64,000 nucleotides of DNA from Ascidiaceihabitans sp029251465. GTDB taxonomy: Bacteria > Pseudomonadota > Alphaproteobacteria > Rhodobacterales > Rhodobacteraceae. Where the stretch lies: contig NZ_CP170635.1 of the NCBI RefSeq assembly GCF_042932805.1, positions 1 to 64,000 on the forward strand. Direction: 5' to 3'. The notes below the pieces were generated by a model, which did no database searches, was not told the origin of the DNA, and saw only the letters and a list, made by a program, of their open reading frames with translations. Each line of letters begins with the position of its first letter. The stretch's first letter is position 1. Positions 33,883 to 42,477 of the stretch are shown here, one piece after another. The position numbers and the translations under genes were made by a program.

Positions 33883-34907
33883 CAGGCAGGGAGACCTTTT
33901 GGCTGTGCACCGCCGTTGTCGCGAATGCCTTTCAGCACCTTTTCAGGCGTGATCGGCAAGTAGTCGCACCTGATCCCGACAGCGTTGAAAATCGCGTTGG
34001 CGATGCCGGGCAATACCGGGTTTGCGCACATTTCGCCGGGGCCTTTACCGCCAAACGGCGCGTCCTCGGCAGGGCGTTCCAAAACCGCGATGTGATGCGG
34101 GACAGTCTGCGCCGGCCCCGGTTGCAGATAGGTGTTAAAGTCCTCTGGACCATGTTCCCGTCGCGGATAATACGGCTCTGTCGTTTCGTACAGCGCGTGG
34201 GAAACGCCCATCCATGCACCCCCGATCAACTGCTGCTCAACCAGTTTAGGGTTCAACGCGCGCCCGACTTCGTAGGCCGAATTTATCTGCGTCACGACCA
34301 CTTCACCGGTCTCGTCGTCCACCTCTAAATCAATCACAAGTGCCGCATGGGCAAAGCAGGTCACCGGGGTCATGTCGCCGGTTTCAGGGTCAGCTTCATT
34401 TGGCGGGATCAGGAAAATTCCGCGTCCCGACAGCGTGCGACCTTGCTTGAACTGTGCTGCGATTGCCGTGTCAGCCACTGTGATTGACCGCGACGGTGCC
34501 CCCTTTACGTGAATGTTGCCCGCCCCGTCGGTATCAAGGTCTGACGCGTTCACCTCTAGTTCTTCAGCGGCGGCTTCCATCATCTGCGCGCGCGCCTCGG
34601 CTGCGGCACGGATCACCGCATTGCCCACACGGTGCGTCCCACGCGAGGCAAACGATCCCATGCAATGCGGGCCGGTATCACTGTCGGCGGTATCGACGTA
34701 GACGTCCTCTACCGGAACGCCCAGAGTTTCGGACGCAATCTGGCGGGTGACGGATTTCATCCCCTGACCCAGATCAATCGACGACAGCGCCACCATAAAC
34801 TTTCCATCCGGCGTTGAGTGCACCAGCGCTTGGCTAGGATCACCACCCAAGTTCATACCAATGGGATAGTTGATGCAGGCAAAACCGCGTCCTTTGTGAA
34901 TGGTCAT
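33882..34907 (-). CDS. Mo hydroxylase large subunit, C-terminal half (separate gene)
   Basis: A 341-residue protein equal to the second molybdopterin-binding half of xanthine dehydrogenase/CoxL proteins. It starts at the conserved KGRGFACINYPIGMN segment and includes SIDLGQGMKSVTRQIASETLG, GSFASRGTHRVGNAV, INSAYEVGRALNPKLVEQQLIGGAWMG and the catalytic Glu in GGKGPGEMCANP. ATG 34905-34907 lies one base after the stop of the N-terminal gene, so both halves should be made together and associate. Separate genes for one catalytic subunit are unusual. Confidence 0.87.
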   Translation of the reverse strand: MTIHKGRGFACINYPIGMNLGGDPSQALVHSTPDGKFMVALSSIDLGQGMKSVTRQIASETLGVPVEDVYVDTADSDTGPHCMGSFASRGTHRVGNAVIRAAAEARAQMMEAAAEELEVNASDLDTDGAGNIHVKGAPSRSITVADTAIAAQFKQGRTLSGRGIFLIPPNEADPETGDMTPVTCFAHAALVIDLEVDDETGEVVVTQINSAYEVGRALNPKLVEQQLIGGAWMGVSHALYETTEPYYPRREHGPEDFNTYLQPGPAQTVPHHIAVLERPAEDAPFGGKGPGEMCANPVLPGIANAIFNAVGIRCDYLPITPEKVLKGIRDNGGAQPKGLPA

Positions 34908-34908
34908 A

Positions 34909-36738
34909 TCAACGTCTCCGGTAACCAGAAGTGAAGGATGAACTGCCCGGTCGCGCACTTCGCGCGTAGGGTTTTGGCTCATAAGGTTTGCGGCCGTCAG
35001 CAGGGGCAGGTGTGGGCGCAACCGGAGCGGCAGCTGGCGCAACATAAGTCGGCGTCACCACTGGCGTCGCCGCGACCGGAGGCGCAGCAGGTCGTGGCGC
35101 AACTGGAACAGCAGAAGTTACAGGGGTTGCAGGCAAAACAGCATCAGATGCCCCCATTTTATGTCCGATCCGGTCCGCATCAATTTGCATGTCAGGGTTT
35201 TGCACCGGGGCGGCCACTTTGGTTTCGCCATGAACACCGGCGGCCACGCGTCCGGTAGGCTGTTTGCTTGGGCTAGTGCTGGCGACACGTCCTTGGCGTC
35301 GCTCCCCGATCCGGCCTTCTTGGTCGGTGACTGTTTCGGGGATCACAGCGCGATCTGCGCCGCCACCCACCAACGAAGATTGCGCCGCTGCATCCGCAGA
35401 AATCGCCCATCCCGCTTTGCCCGCCGCCACCTGACAGCATTCGATCAACGCAGTGTTCTTGGCCTTGCGCCGGTGCGCCTTGATGTCGCCATCGCGATAG
35501 GCGTTCATGATCCGCAGCTCGATCGGGTTCATGCCAACGGCTTCGGCTACGCGGTCCATCTGACATTCAATCGCAAAGTCCACAGCCGTGATCCCAAAGC
35601 CGCGCATTGCCGTCGCGGGCGTGCGGTTCGTGATGCAACAATAGACGTTCGATGCAACGTTCGGGATCGTATAAGGCCCCGGCAAATGCCCCGTCCCCTT
35701 GATGATCGCATAGGGAGAAAGCCGCATGTAGGCGCCGCTGTCGAAAAAGCCGGTGAATTCTCGGGCGATGATCGTGCCGTCGTTCATCACGCCGTCCTTA
35801 AGGCGCCACCGCTCGCCGCCGCGTGGGGCGCCGACTTGCATTTCCTCATAGCGGTCCCATGCAAACTTCACGGGCTTTCCGGTCAGCATCGAACCCAAAA
35901 CCGCCGTCGGTTCCACGACAGAATCCACCTTACCGCCGAATCCGCCACCTGCGGTGCCACCCACGAAATGCAAGCGCGAAGACGCGATATCCAGCAGCTT
36001 GGCCGTGGTTCCAAGCGAGAAAAACAGCGCTTGAGTATTGGTGTAGCACACAAACCGATCGTTGGTTTCAGGGGCCGCAATCGCACCGCAGGTTTCAATC
36101 GGCGCCTGCTCGATCGGCGACATCTGGTATTCGGCCTCAATGATGTGATCGGCCCGCGCGAAGGCTGCATTCACGTCGCCAAAACGCAGTTTCTGGTGGT
36201 CGTATTTCGCGTGATAATCAAACGTGTTATTCGGATAAACTTCGTTGACCACGGGCGCACCCGGCGCAATTGCTTCTTCTACGTCCAAAACATGTGGCAG
36301 AACGTTGTAGCTGACATTGACCTTGGCGACGGCGTCACGCGCCTGGCGTTCCGTGTCGGCAATCACCCACGCCACGGCCTCGCCGACGTAGCGCACTTTG
36401 TCATGGGCGCACAACGGTTCGTCGTCGCGACCAAAACCAATGAGCGCGAGCAAAGTGTTTAGATTATTCGGCACGTCTTTTGCCGTCGCAACCTTGCGCA
36501 CACCGGGCATGGTTTCCGCGGCAGACGTATCAATCGACGTAATCTGAGCGTGATGATGCGGGCTGCGCACCGCCCGCATGTGTAACATTCCGTCAAACAG
36601 GTGATCATCGTAATACGGGGTACGTCCGGTTACATGGCCCAAAATATCCTGACGGATCGTGGGCTTCCCGATTTCTTTAAGATTGTCGTCACGCTCATCC
36701 GCGAACAGGTCTTTGCGAAACTCGATGGTGCTGTCCAT
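34909..36738 (-). CDS. Mo hydroxylase large subunit, N-terminal half with Pro/Ala-rich tail
   Basis: A 609-residue protein. Residues about 1-135 are the Ald_Xan_dh_C domain (TGRTPYYDDHLFDGMLHMRAVRSP). Residues about 150-445 form the first molybdopterin-binding part, with GTAGGGFGGK and ATAMRGFG in the active-site loop. That loop lacks the VAYRCSFR of true CO dehydrogenase, so another substrate is expected. From about residue 445 the sequence leaves the family: a 165-residue tail, of which 532-609 are rich in Pro, Ala and Val and end in GYRRR. ATG 36736-36738 overlaps the small-subunit stop. The missing second half is the next gene. Confidence 0.87.
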   Translation of the reverse strand: MDSTIEFRKDLFADERDDNLKEIGKPTIRQDILGHVTGRTPYYDDHLFDGMLHMRAVRSPHHHAQITSIDTSAAETMPGVRKVATAKDVPNNLNTLLALIGFGRDDEPLCAHDKVRYVGEAVAWVIADTERQARDAVAKVNVSYNVLPHVLDVEEAIAPGAPVVNEVYPNNTFDYHAKYDHQKLRFGDVNAAFARADHIIEAEYQMSPIEQAPIETCGAIAAPETNDRFVCYTNTQALFFSLGTTAKLLDIASSRLHFVGGTAGGGFGGKVDSVVEPTAVLGSMLTGKPVKFAWDRYEEMQVGAPRGGERWRLKDGVMNDGTIIAREFTGFFDSGAYMRLSPYAIIKGTGHLPGPYTIPNVASNVYCCITNRTPATAMRGFGITAVDFAIECQMDRVAEAVGMNPIELRIMNAYRDGDIKAHRRKAKNTALIECCQVAAGKAGWAISADAAAQSSLVGGGADRAVIPETVTDQEGRIGERRQGRVASTSPSKQPTGRVAAGVHGETKVAAPVQNPDMQIDADRIGHKMGASDAVLPATPVTSAVPVAPRPAAPPVAATPVVTPTYVAPAAAPVAPTPAPADGRKPYEPKPYARSARPGSSSFTSGYRRR

Positions 36739-37220
36739 TAGGCGCTCCTTCCTTGCAACCGCACGGCTGCTGCTAGAATTGCGTCTACGATCGGCTCGTA
36801 GCCCGTGCAGCGGCACAGATTGCCGGAAATCGCTTCGATAACGTCATCGCGCGTGGGATTGGGATTGGCATCAAGCAGCTCTTTGGCCGACATCAACATG
36901 CCGGATGTGCAAAACCCGCATTGCGCCGCAAACCCGCTGATAAACGCGTCCTGCAACGCATGCAGATTTGGCCCGCTAGCAAGCCCACCTGTCGTGTCGA
37001 TCCGCTTGCCCTCGACGGTTTCCGCCAAAGTCAGGCAGGACAGATGTGGCACGCCGTCGATCAAAACGGTGCACGCCCCACAGGTGCCTTGGGCGCAGCC
37101 TTGTTTGGGCGTTAGATCCCCTGCCCCGCGCCGCAGCACGTCAATCAAAGCGGCGCCATCATCAACAAACAGCGCTTTTTCCGCGTCGTTTAGCATGAAC
37201 GTAATCGGTGTCTTTGCCAT
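36738..37220 (-). CDS. coxS: Mo hydroxylase small subunit, [2Fe-2S] protein
   Basis: A 160-residue electron-transfer subunit with two iron-sulfur sites. The plant-ferredoxin-type site is GCAQGTCGACTVLIDGVPHLSC. The helical-domain site has Cys in QCGFCTSGM and NLCRCTGYEPIV. It carries electrons from the Mo cofactor to FAD. ATG 37218-37220 overlaps the FAD-subunit stop (TGATG). An upstream in-frame Met at 37286 would extend into that gene and is not needed. Confidence 0.92.
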   Translation of the reverse strand: MAKTPITFMLNDAEKALFVDDGAALIDVLRRGAGDLTPKQGCAQGTCGACTVLIDGVPHLSCLTLAETVEGKRIDTTGGLASGPNLHALQDAFISGFAAQCGFCTSGMLMSAKELLDANPNPTRDDVIEAISGNLCRCTGYEPIVDAILAAAVRLQGRSA

Positions 37221-37999
37221 CAGCGCAGCCCTCCGTTTGTCAGTAATCGACGTAAATGTACCGGCGCGACCTCGGTGCGGTACCACGCGCTGGACAGCGC
37301 ATCTTCGGCCGGCGACAACCCGTCGGTACAGACCGCACAGGCCGCGTCGATTGCGGTCGGATTGCTGCCTTGAGCCAGTGCGCGTTCGGCCGCTTTTGCA
37401 CGTAATGCTGTTGGCCCCATATTGCCGTAGACCACCCGTGGATCGCCGCTGCGCAACAACACCGAGATTGTCAGGACGGCCACGCCCTTGGGTTTCACCC
37501 TTGAGACCTTGGCATATTTGAACGTACCGGGTTGCGGACGTGGAACAGAAATCGCCGCGACCAGATCGCGGGTGTGATCCCTCTCCGCCAGAAACGCTTC
37601 AATTGGGCGCACTTGCCCGTTCACCATCACCACTTGGGCATCCAGCGCCAGCAACGCCGCAGCCATGTCGCCGTAGGGGTTTTGCGCAAACAGGTTGCCG
37701 CCGACAGTGCCCATGTTGCGGATCGCAGGGCCACCGATCGAGCGCGCCACCGGGTGCAGAAAATCCAGCTCTCGACTGGCCAAAACATCAGCCATCGTCG
37801 TCGCCGCACCAATCCGAAGCCCCAGAGTATCGTTCGCAATCCCCCGCTCCGGTTGTCGCACGCGCACCATGTTGTGAAAGCTCTGATCACCAAAGTTTAC
37901 GGCGCGCATCACGATCGTGCCGCCGGCCAGATATTTGCTACCCGTGGACAGCCCGCTCGCAGCCTCGTTCATTGTATCAAAAGTGCTTACGGTGACCAT
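37220..37999 (-). CDS. coxM: Mo hydroxylase FAD-binding (medium) subunit
   Basis: A 259-residue subunit of the FAD-binding PCMH type. FAD motifs are YLAGGTIVMRAV near residue 24 and the second loop IGGPAIRNMGTVGGNLFAQNPYGDMAAALLALDA near 88. The C-terminal CO-dehydrogenase-flavoprotein domain follows. It accepts electrons from the iron-sulfur subunit and hands them to an unknown acceptor. It is a little shorter than typical CoxM (about 285). It starts one base before the end of the SRPBCC gene region. Confidence 0.9.
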   Translation of the reverse strand: MVTVSTFDTMNEAASGLSTGSKYLAGGTIVMRAVNFGDQSFHNMVRVRQPERGIANDTLGLRIGAATTMADVLASRELDFLHPVARSIGGPAIRNMGTVGGNLFAQNPYGDMAAALLALDAQVVMVNGQVRPIEAFLAERDHTRDLVAAISVPRPQPGTFKYAKVSRVKPKGVAVLTISVLLRSGDPRVVYGNMGPTALRAKAAERALAQGSNPTAIDAACAVCTDGLSPAEDALSSAWYRTEVAPVHLRRLLTNGGLR

Positions 38000-38443
38000 T
38001 CAGCCCTCCAAACCCATGTTTGTCCGGATTGCATCGAACCCGGTTTCGTAAATCTCTTCGCTCACCATTTTTATCATCGCCTCGCGCTGATCGGGTGGCG
38101 TATCGAACTGACCTTCCCATTGCCAAAACGTGTGATCCACGTCCGTGACCGGGATCAACCGCACATGGCTGACGTAGTTAAACAACGGCACTGGCGTCTC
38201 GAGCAGGCAGTAGGAATACGCCAGATCCATGTCCGACAAGGCCAGCAATTGTTCGCGTAATTCCGCGCCATCTTGCAGCTTGAATTTGCGCACACATCCG
38301 ACCCGGTCAGCGTCCAAACGCCGCTCGATTTGGCTGCTGGCAACAATCGGATGCCACTGATCGTGCCCGTTAAAGTCGCGCAAAATATCCCACACGGCCT
38401 CGACCGGCGCGGGTAGAATTGTGCTGCGGATGACCTTGACCAC
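38000..38443 (-). CDS. SRPBCC (START-like) protein, copy 1
   Basis: A 147-residue protein of the polyketide cyclase/START-like fold, which makes a hydrophobic pocket. It begins MVKVIRSTILPAPVEAVWDILRDFNGHDQWHP. In CO dehydrogenase clusters a related protein, CoxG, recruits the enzyme to the membrane. This one lacks a membrane-anchor tail and lies directly beside a flotillin gene. It is a paralogue of the next gene (VWDILRDFNG..WHP against VWERIRDFNG..WHP), and both belong to the same operon. Confidence 0.8.
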   Translation of the reverse strand: MVKVIRSTILPAPVEAVWDILRDFNGHDQWHPIVASSQIERRLDADRVGCVRKFKLQDGAELREQLLALSDMDLAYSYCLLETPVPLFNYVSHVRLIPVTDVDHTFWQWEGQFDTPPDQREAMIKMVSEEIYETGFDAIRTNMGLEG

Positions 38444-38446
38444 TGA

Positions 38447-38884
38447 CTAGCCCCCGAAGTGCCGTTTGAGGGCATCAAAGCCGCCCTGAAACACATTGGT
38501 GGCGATGCCGTTTTGTAAATCCGTCGCGTCCGCCGGATCGCAATCAAACTCGGCAGACCATTCAGCAAAGCATCGGTTGCCGTCGGTCACAGGGGTTAGA
38601 CGCAACGTCGCGATGTAATCCCAAAGCGGCATAGGGCCTTCCAACATCGAATAGCTATAAAACAGGTCATAATCCGACATGCCCACCAGCTGCTCGCGGA
38701 TCGTATCACCGCTTTGCAAATGAAAGTTCCGGATCGCGCCGATCTTATCCGCGGGCAACGCGTCCTCGATCCGGCTATCGCGGATGCGCGGATGCCACGA
38801 CGGCATGCCGTTAAAGTCGCGGATACGTTCCCAAACGGCGCTGGCTTCGGCATTGATCACCGATGAGACAAAAACACGGGCCAT
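38447..38884 (-). CDS. SRPBCC (START-like) protein, copy 2
   Basis: A 145-residue paralogue of the preceding SRPBCC gene. It begins MARVFVSSVINAEASAVWERIRDFNGMPSWHP and has the same length and a parallel pattern (REQLVGMSDYDLFYSYSMLEGPMPLWDYIATLRLTPV against REQLLALSDMDLAYSYCLLETPVPLFNY). The two probably arose by tandem duplication long ago and may form a heterodimer that binds substrate or the Mo hydroxylase. The start overlaps the flotillin stop by one base, placing it in the same operon. Confidence 0.8.
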   Translation of the reverse strand: MARVFVSSVINAEASAVWERIRDFNGMPSWHPRIRDSRIEDALPADKIGAIRNFHLQSGDTIREQLVGMSDYDLFYSYSMLEGPMPLWDYIATLRLTPVTDGNRCFAEWSAEFDCDPADATDLQNGIATNVFQGGFDALKRHFGG

Positions 38885-41625
38885 TATTTATCGTCCTTCT
38901 TGCTGGATTTTTTCGCAGCCTCTGCCCGCGCGATTTCAGAATTTGCACGGGTCATGTCAGAGACATTTCGGAAGATGTCGGACTTGGCGATATTGCTGCC
39001 ATCAATCCCGATGTCGGACAAAAGGCTGTCGACCATCGGGGCCTGCACGCGGTAGCGTAGGGCCGAATTCATGACCTCGTCGGTTGGGCTTCCTCCGCCG
39101 CCGCCGGGTCCGTTTGCAGACCCGCCACCACCCGAGAAATCTAGGCCGCCATTTCCGCCGCTTCCAAGCTGCATGATCTTGATGTCGTTGATCTTTTCAA
39201 GCGGCTTGGCAGAGGCCGCAACGATGCCTTCGACATGCTCCAACATCTTGCGCTTGAACAGGCTGTGACGCGCCTCGTCGGACAGCACGTTCTCGGCTTC
39301 GTTGATAAGCTTTTGCGCTTCTGCCTCGACAGCCGCCCGGATTTTTTCACCTTCCGCATGGATGCGCTGACGCTCTGACACCAACTCGGCCTGCGTCATG
39401 CCAATTGCCTTTTCGCGGTTGGCCACTTCGGCCTCGCCTGCTGTTGTGGCTTTTTCTGCGGCCTCAATGGCGCGGGCGCGGGCATTTTCAGCCTCAACCG
39501 CCGCGGCACTTTCATCCAGTGACTTTTGGTACAAAGCGATCGCTTTTTCCATCGACGCTTCTTCGACGGCTTTCTCGCGACCAATCTCCAATTTGCGGCG
39601 GTCTGTTTGATGGCCAATGCGCGCGTCATCAAGGCCTCGCTCAGAGGCAATTTGCGCGCGCTCGATCTCTTCGCGGCTGGCAATCTCGGCTTCTCGCAAC
39701 ACTTGCACGCGGGCAATTTCAAGCTGCTCCAACGCCTTTTTACGGTCCAACTGCTTGGCCTCAAGTGCCTGCTCACGCGCAATTTCTGCCGCGCGGGTAC
39801 GCTCGTCTTCGCCGATTTTTGCAGCTTTCACAGCCTCTTGCGCCTCAACGTTGGCGACATCGACGGCCTTGTTGCGGGCAATCTCGCGCTCCCGCATATC
39901 TTGCTCGTACGCGATGCGATCCGCCGCCAACGCTTTCTCTTTGGCGATGCGTTTGGCTTCGACTGCCTGTGCACGGGCCTCGTTGGCCACGGCGATCGCT
40001 TGATCCCGCGCCAGATCGCGTTCCGCCGTGCGTTCTTCGCTTTCGATCCGTTCCAGAGCCGTGCGTGCTTCAGTCGCAATTCGTGCCTTGTCTATGGCTT
40101 CTCGGCTGGCGATTTCCGCCTGATCCAGTGCCTCGTTGCGGGCAATTTCCAAGGCTCGCACACGTTCTTCTTGGGCGATCAACTCTTTGGATGTTGCCTC
40201 TGAGGCTTCGATTTCCAGAACACGGGTTTCTTTGTCCGAATTGATCCGCTCGGCCGCAATCGCCTTGCTGCGCGCAATGTCAGCGGTCTCGACTGATTTT
40301 TCGCGCGCGATCTCACGCTCACGGGTGACGCGGTCCAGATCGATCCGTGCTTGCGACAGCTCGTTTTCCTGCGCCATCCGCGCTTTTTCGATGACCTCTT
40401 TGGCGGCAATTTCGGCGGCATCGACGCTGCGTTTGCGCTCGATCTCTTGGCTCTGCGTGTCCAAATCCTTGGCGATCCGCGCCTCGGTCAGATTGCGATC
40501 CTGCGCAATCCGCGCTTTCTCGATCTCTTCTTTGGCTGCGATATCTGCGGCCTCGGTGTCTTTCGTGGATTTGATCCGCGTTTCAGTCAGAACTTTCTCT
40601 TGTGAAATACGCGCCTTTTCGATGGTCTCGCGGGTCGCGATCTCGGCTTCATCAATCACTTGCTGACGCTCGATCTCTTGAGTGCGAATGGCCTTTTCAG
40701 ACGCAATTCGAACCTGTGCGATCTGCTGTTCATTGGCGATCCGGGACGTCTCGATGGCTTCTCGGCTCAGCAGGCTGGCTTGTTCTGCTTCCTTCTCGCG
40801 TTCGGACCGTTCGCAGGTCAACTCAGCGCGTTGTTGCGCCCGGCGGAACTCGATTTCGCGCTCCTGCTCAAGGCGCGCGTTTTCGCTTTCGCGTTCAATA
40901 TCAAGCGTCTCTTTTTCCGCTGCCAGATTGCGCGTCCGGATTTGCAGCATCGTATCTTGCTCGATGTCATTGCGCAGTTTGCGGCGTCCCTCGATGGCTT
41001 GGATCACGCTGGTCAAACCTTCGGCGTCAAACCGGTTGGACGGGTTGAAATACGCAATGTCGGATTGATCAATGTCCAGGATCGCGACGCTTTCCAGATC
41101 AAGACCGTTTTTGTCCAGACCTGCCTGCGCCGCCTCGATCACCCGCGTCACATATTCCCCGCGACGTTCATGCAAGTCTTCCATGGTCGTTTCAGCCGCC
41201 ACCGTGCGCAAGGCCGAGACGAATTTGCCGTTCAACAATTGGTGAATGCGCTCGGGTTCAAGGGTGCGGCGACCCAACGTTGATGCGGCCAAGGTAACCG
41301 CCTCTTTCGACTGACCAACCCGCACGTAAAAGGATGCCTCGATATCAATCCGCATCCTGTCTTTGGTGATCAGCGCATCAGCCTTTTCGCGAACCACATG
41401 CAAGTCCATCGAATTCATGTTCACCGGCGTGATGTCATGGACAATTGGCCAAACAAACGCACCGCTGTCGATCACGACTTTTTCGCCAAACAAACCCGTG
41501 CGCACAAAGGCAATCTCTTTGGTAGAGCGGCGATACAGCCAGTTCATAACCCAATACAGGATGAAAATTACGATCACGGCCATAATCAGCCACAAGATCA
41601 ACTGTCCAATCAGTTCGCCGGTCAT
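38884..41625 (-). CDS. Giant flotillin-like membrane scaffold with 11-residue repeats
   Basis: A 913-residue flotillin/SPFH protein, far longer than usual bacterial flotillins (about 450-650). One membrane segment is at 7-30 (LIGQLILWLIMAVIVIFILY). The SPFH/PHB domain is at about 33-215, with EIAFVRTGLFGEKVVIDSGA and MRIDIEASFYVRVG. A very long charged coiled coil runs from 215 to about 780. Within it, residues 289-695 form 37 consecutive 11-residue units of type xxIxxAxIAxE. A Gly-rich segment (about 825-850) and a Lys-rich end (KKSSKKDDK) follow. Flotillins make oligomeric membrane microdomain scaffolds. Operon position suggests it organises the Mo hydroxylase and transporter at the inner membrane. 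Confidence 0.9.
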   Translation of the reverse strand: MTGELIGQLILWLIMAVIVIFILYWVMNWLYRRSTKEIAFVRTGLFGEKVVIDSGAFVWPIVHDITPVNMNSMDLHVVREKADALITKDRMRIDIEASFYVRVGQSKEAVTLAASTLGRRTLEPERIHQLLNGKFVSALRTVAAETTMEDLHERRGEYVTRVIEAAQAGLDKNGLDLESVAILDIDQSDIAYFNPSNRFDAEGLTSVIQAIEGRRKLRNDIEQDTMLQIRTRNLAAEKETLDIERESENARLEQEREIEFRRAQQRAELTCERSEREKEAEQASLLSREAIETSRIANEQQIAQVRIASEKAIRTQEIERQQVIDEAEIATRETIEKARISQEKVLTETRIKSTKDTEAADIAAKEEIEKARIAQDRNLTEARIAKDLDTQSQEIERKRSVDAAEIAAKEVIEKARMAQENELSQARIDLDRVTREREIAREKSVETADIARSKAIAAERINSDKETRVLEIEASEATSKELIAQEERVRALEIARNEALDQAEIASREAIDKARIATEARTALERIESEERTAERDLARDQAIAVANEARAQAVEAKRIAKEKALAADRIAYEQDMREREIARNKAVDVANVEAQEAVKAAKIGEDERTRAAEIAREQALEAKQLDRKKALEQLEIARVQVLREAEIASREEIERAQIASERGLDDARIGHQTDRRKLEIGREKAVEEASMEKAIALYQKSLDESAAAVEAENARARAIEAAEKATTAGEAEVANREKAIGMTQAELVSERQRIHAEGEKIRAAVEAEAQKLINEAENVLSDEARHSLFKRKMLEHVEGIVAASAKPLEKINDIKIMQLGSGGNGGLDFSGGGGSANGPGGGGGSPTDEVMNSALRYRVQAPMVDSLLSDIGIDGSNIAKSDIFRNVSDMTRANSEIARAEAAKKSSKKDDK
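39541..40761 (-). repeat. 33-bp periodic coding repeat (37 hendecads) in the flotillin gene
   Basis: The coding region for residues 289-695 can be cut into 37 successive 11-residue units with no insertions, for example EAIETSRIANE, ETIEKARISQE, EEIEKARIAQD, EAIDKARIATE and EEIERAQIASE. At DNA level this gives a 33-base period. An 11-residue period (three helix turns) is typical of hendecad, slightly right-handed or straight, coiled coils. The units are diverged, so the array is not a recent amplification. Confidence 0.85.
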
Positions 41626-41649
41626 ATCGGTTCCTCCTATCGAGACGCC

Positions 41650-42474
41650 TTAGCGTCCGATCTTCTTGAATTTTCGTGTTTGCGCCGTCAGTGCGACCTC
41701 TGTCGGCAAGCGTTCCATCGAGGACGCACCGTAAAAGCCGTGGCAGTATTGTGTGTTTTTCAGGACGTAATCTGCGTCTTCGGGCATCGCGACGGGGCCG
41801 CCATGGACCAGCACAATTGCGTCCGGATTCACATCCAACGCGGCCTTTGCCCATGCATCAGTCAGGGCCGGGGCTTGTTCTAACGTGCAGCCGGTTTCAG
41901 CCCCGATAGCGCCGCCCGTTGTCAGACCCAAATGCACCACGATGATATCAGCACCCGCTTTAGCCATCGCCGCCGCATCCGCTTCGTTGAACACATAAGG
42001 TGTGGTCAGCAGGCCCTTTTTGTGGGCCATCGCGATCATGTCGACCTCTAACTGATACGACATTCCGGTTTCTTCCAAGTTGGCGCGAAAGTTGCCATCG
42101 ATCAGACCCACGGTTGGAAAGTTTTGCACACCACTAAAGCCTGCGTCTTTTACCTGATCCAGAAACTTGTCCATCAACCGGAACGGATCGGACGCACAGA
42201 CACCCGCCAGCACCGGCGTCTTATGCACGACCGGTAAAACCTCGCCTGCCATCTCCATGACAACCGCATTGGCGTCGCCGTAGGGCATCAGCCCCGCAAG
42301 CGATCCGCGACCCGCCATCCGGTAGCGCCCCGAGTTATAGATGACGATCAAATCGATCCCGCCCGCCTCTTCGCATTTCGCAGACAAACCCGTGCCAGCA
42401 CCGCCGCCGATAATCGGCTCGCCACGATCCCGCATGGCTCTGAATTCTTTCATCAGACCGTCACGATCAAACAT
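41650..42474 (-). CDS. PEP_hydrolase-family TIM-barrel protein (Tm-1 C-terminal domain type)
   Basis: A 274-residue protein of the phosphoenolpyruvate hydrolase-like / TIM-barrel signal family. Its start FDRDGLMKEFRAMRDRGEPIIGGGAGTGLSAK and the segments VIYNSGRYRMAGRGSLAGLMPYGDAN and IVVHLGLTTGGAIGAETGCTLEQ are characteristic. In the plant virus-resistance protein Tm-1 the same type of domain follows a UPF0261 domain. Here the UPF0261 part is encoded by the previous gene, ending only 3 bases away. The reaction of the family is not established. Confidence 0.85.
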   Translation of the reverse strand: MFDRDGLMKEFRAMRDRGEPIIGGGAGTGLSAKCEEAGGIDLIVIYNSGRYRMAGRGSLAGLMPYGDANAVVMEMAGEVLPVVHKTPVLAGVCASDPFRLMDKFLDQVKDAGFSGVQNFPTVGLIDGNFRANLEETGMSYQLEVDMIAMAHKKGLLTTPYVFNEADAAAMAKAGADIIVVHLGLTTGGAIGAETGCTLEQAPALTDAWAKAALDVNPDAIVLVHGGPVAMPEDADYVLKNTQYCHGFYGASSMERLPTEVALTAQTRKFKKIGR

Positions 42475-42477
42475 GCT

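Noticed and set aside
35161..36462. 433-codon open frame on the plus strand
   Set aside because: It is fully antisense to the Mo-hydroxylase large-subunit gene, which has strong family motifs; the plus frame has no family pattern.
33882..37999. True aerobic carbon monoxide dehydrogenase
   Set aside because: The active-site loop is AMRGFG, not the VAYRCSFR of form I enzymes, so only a general Mo hydroxylase can be claimed, despite Cox-like maturation genes.
39405..41283. Several long plus-strand frames opposite the flotillin
   Set aside because: They are shadows created by the 33-base periodic, charged-residue-rich coding repeat.
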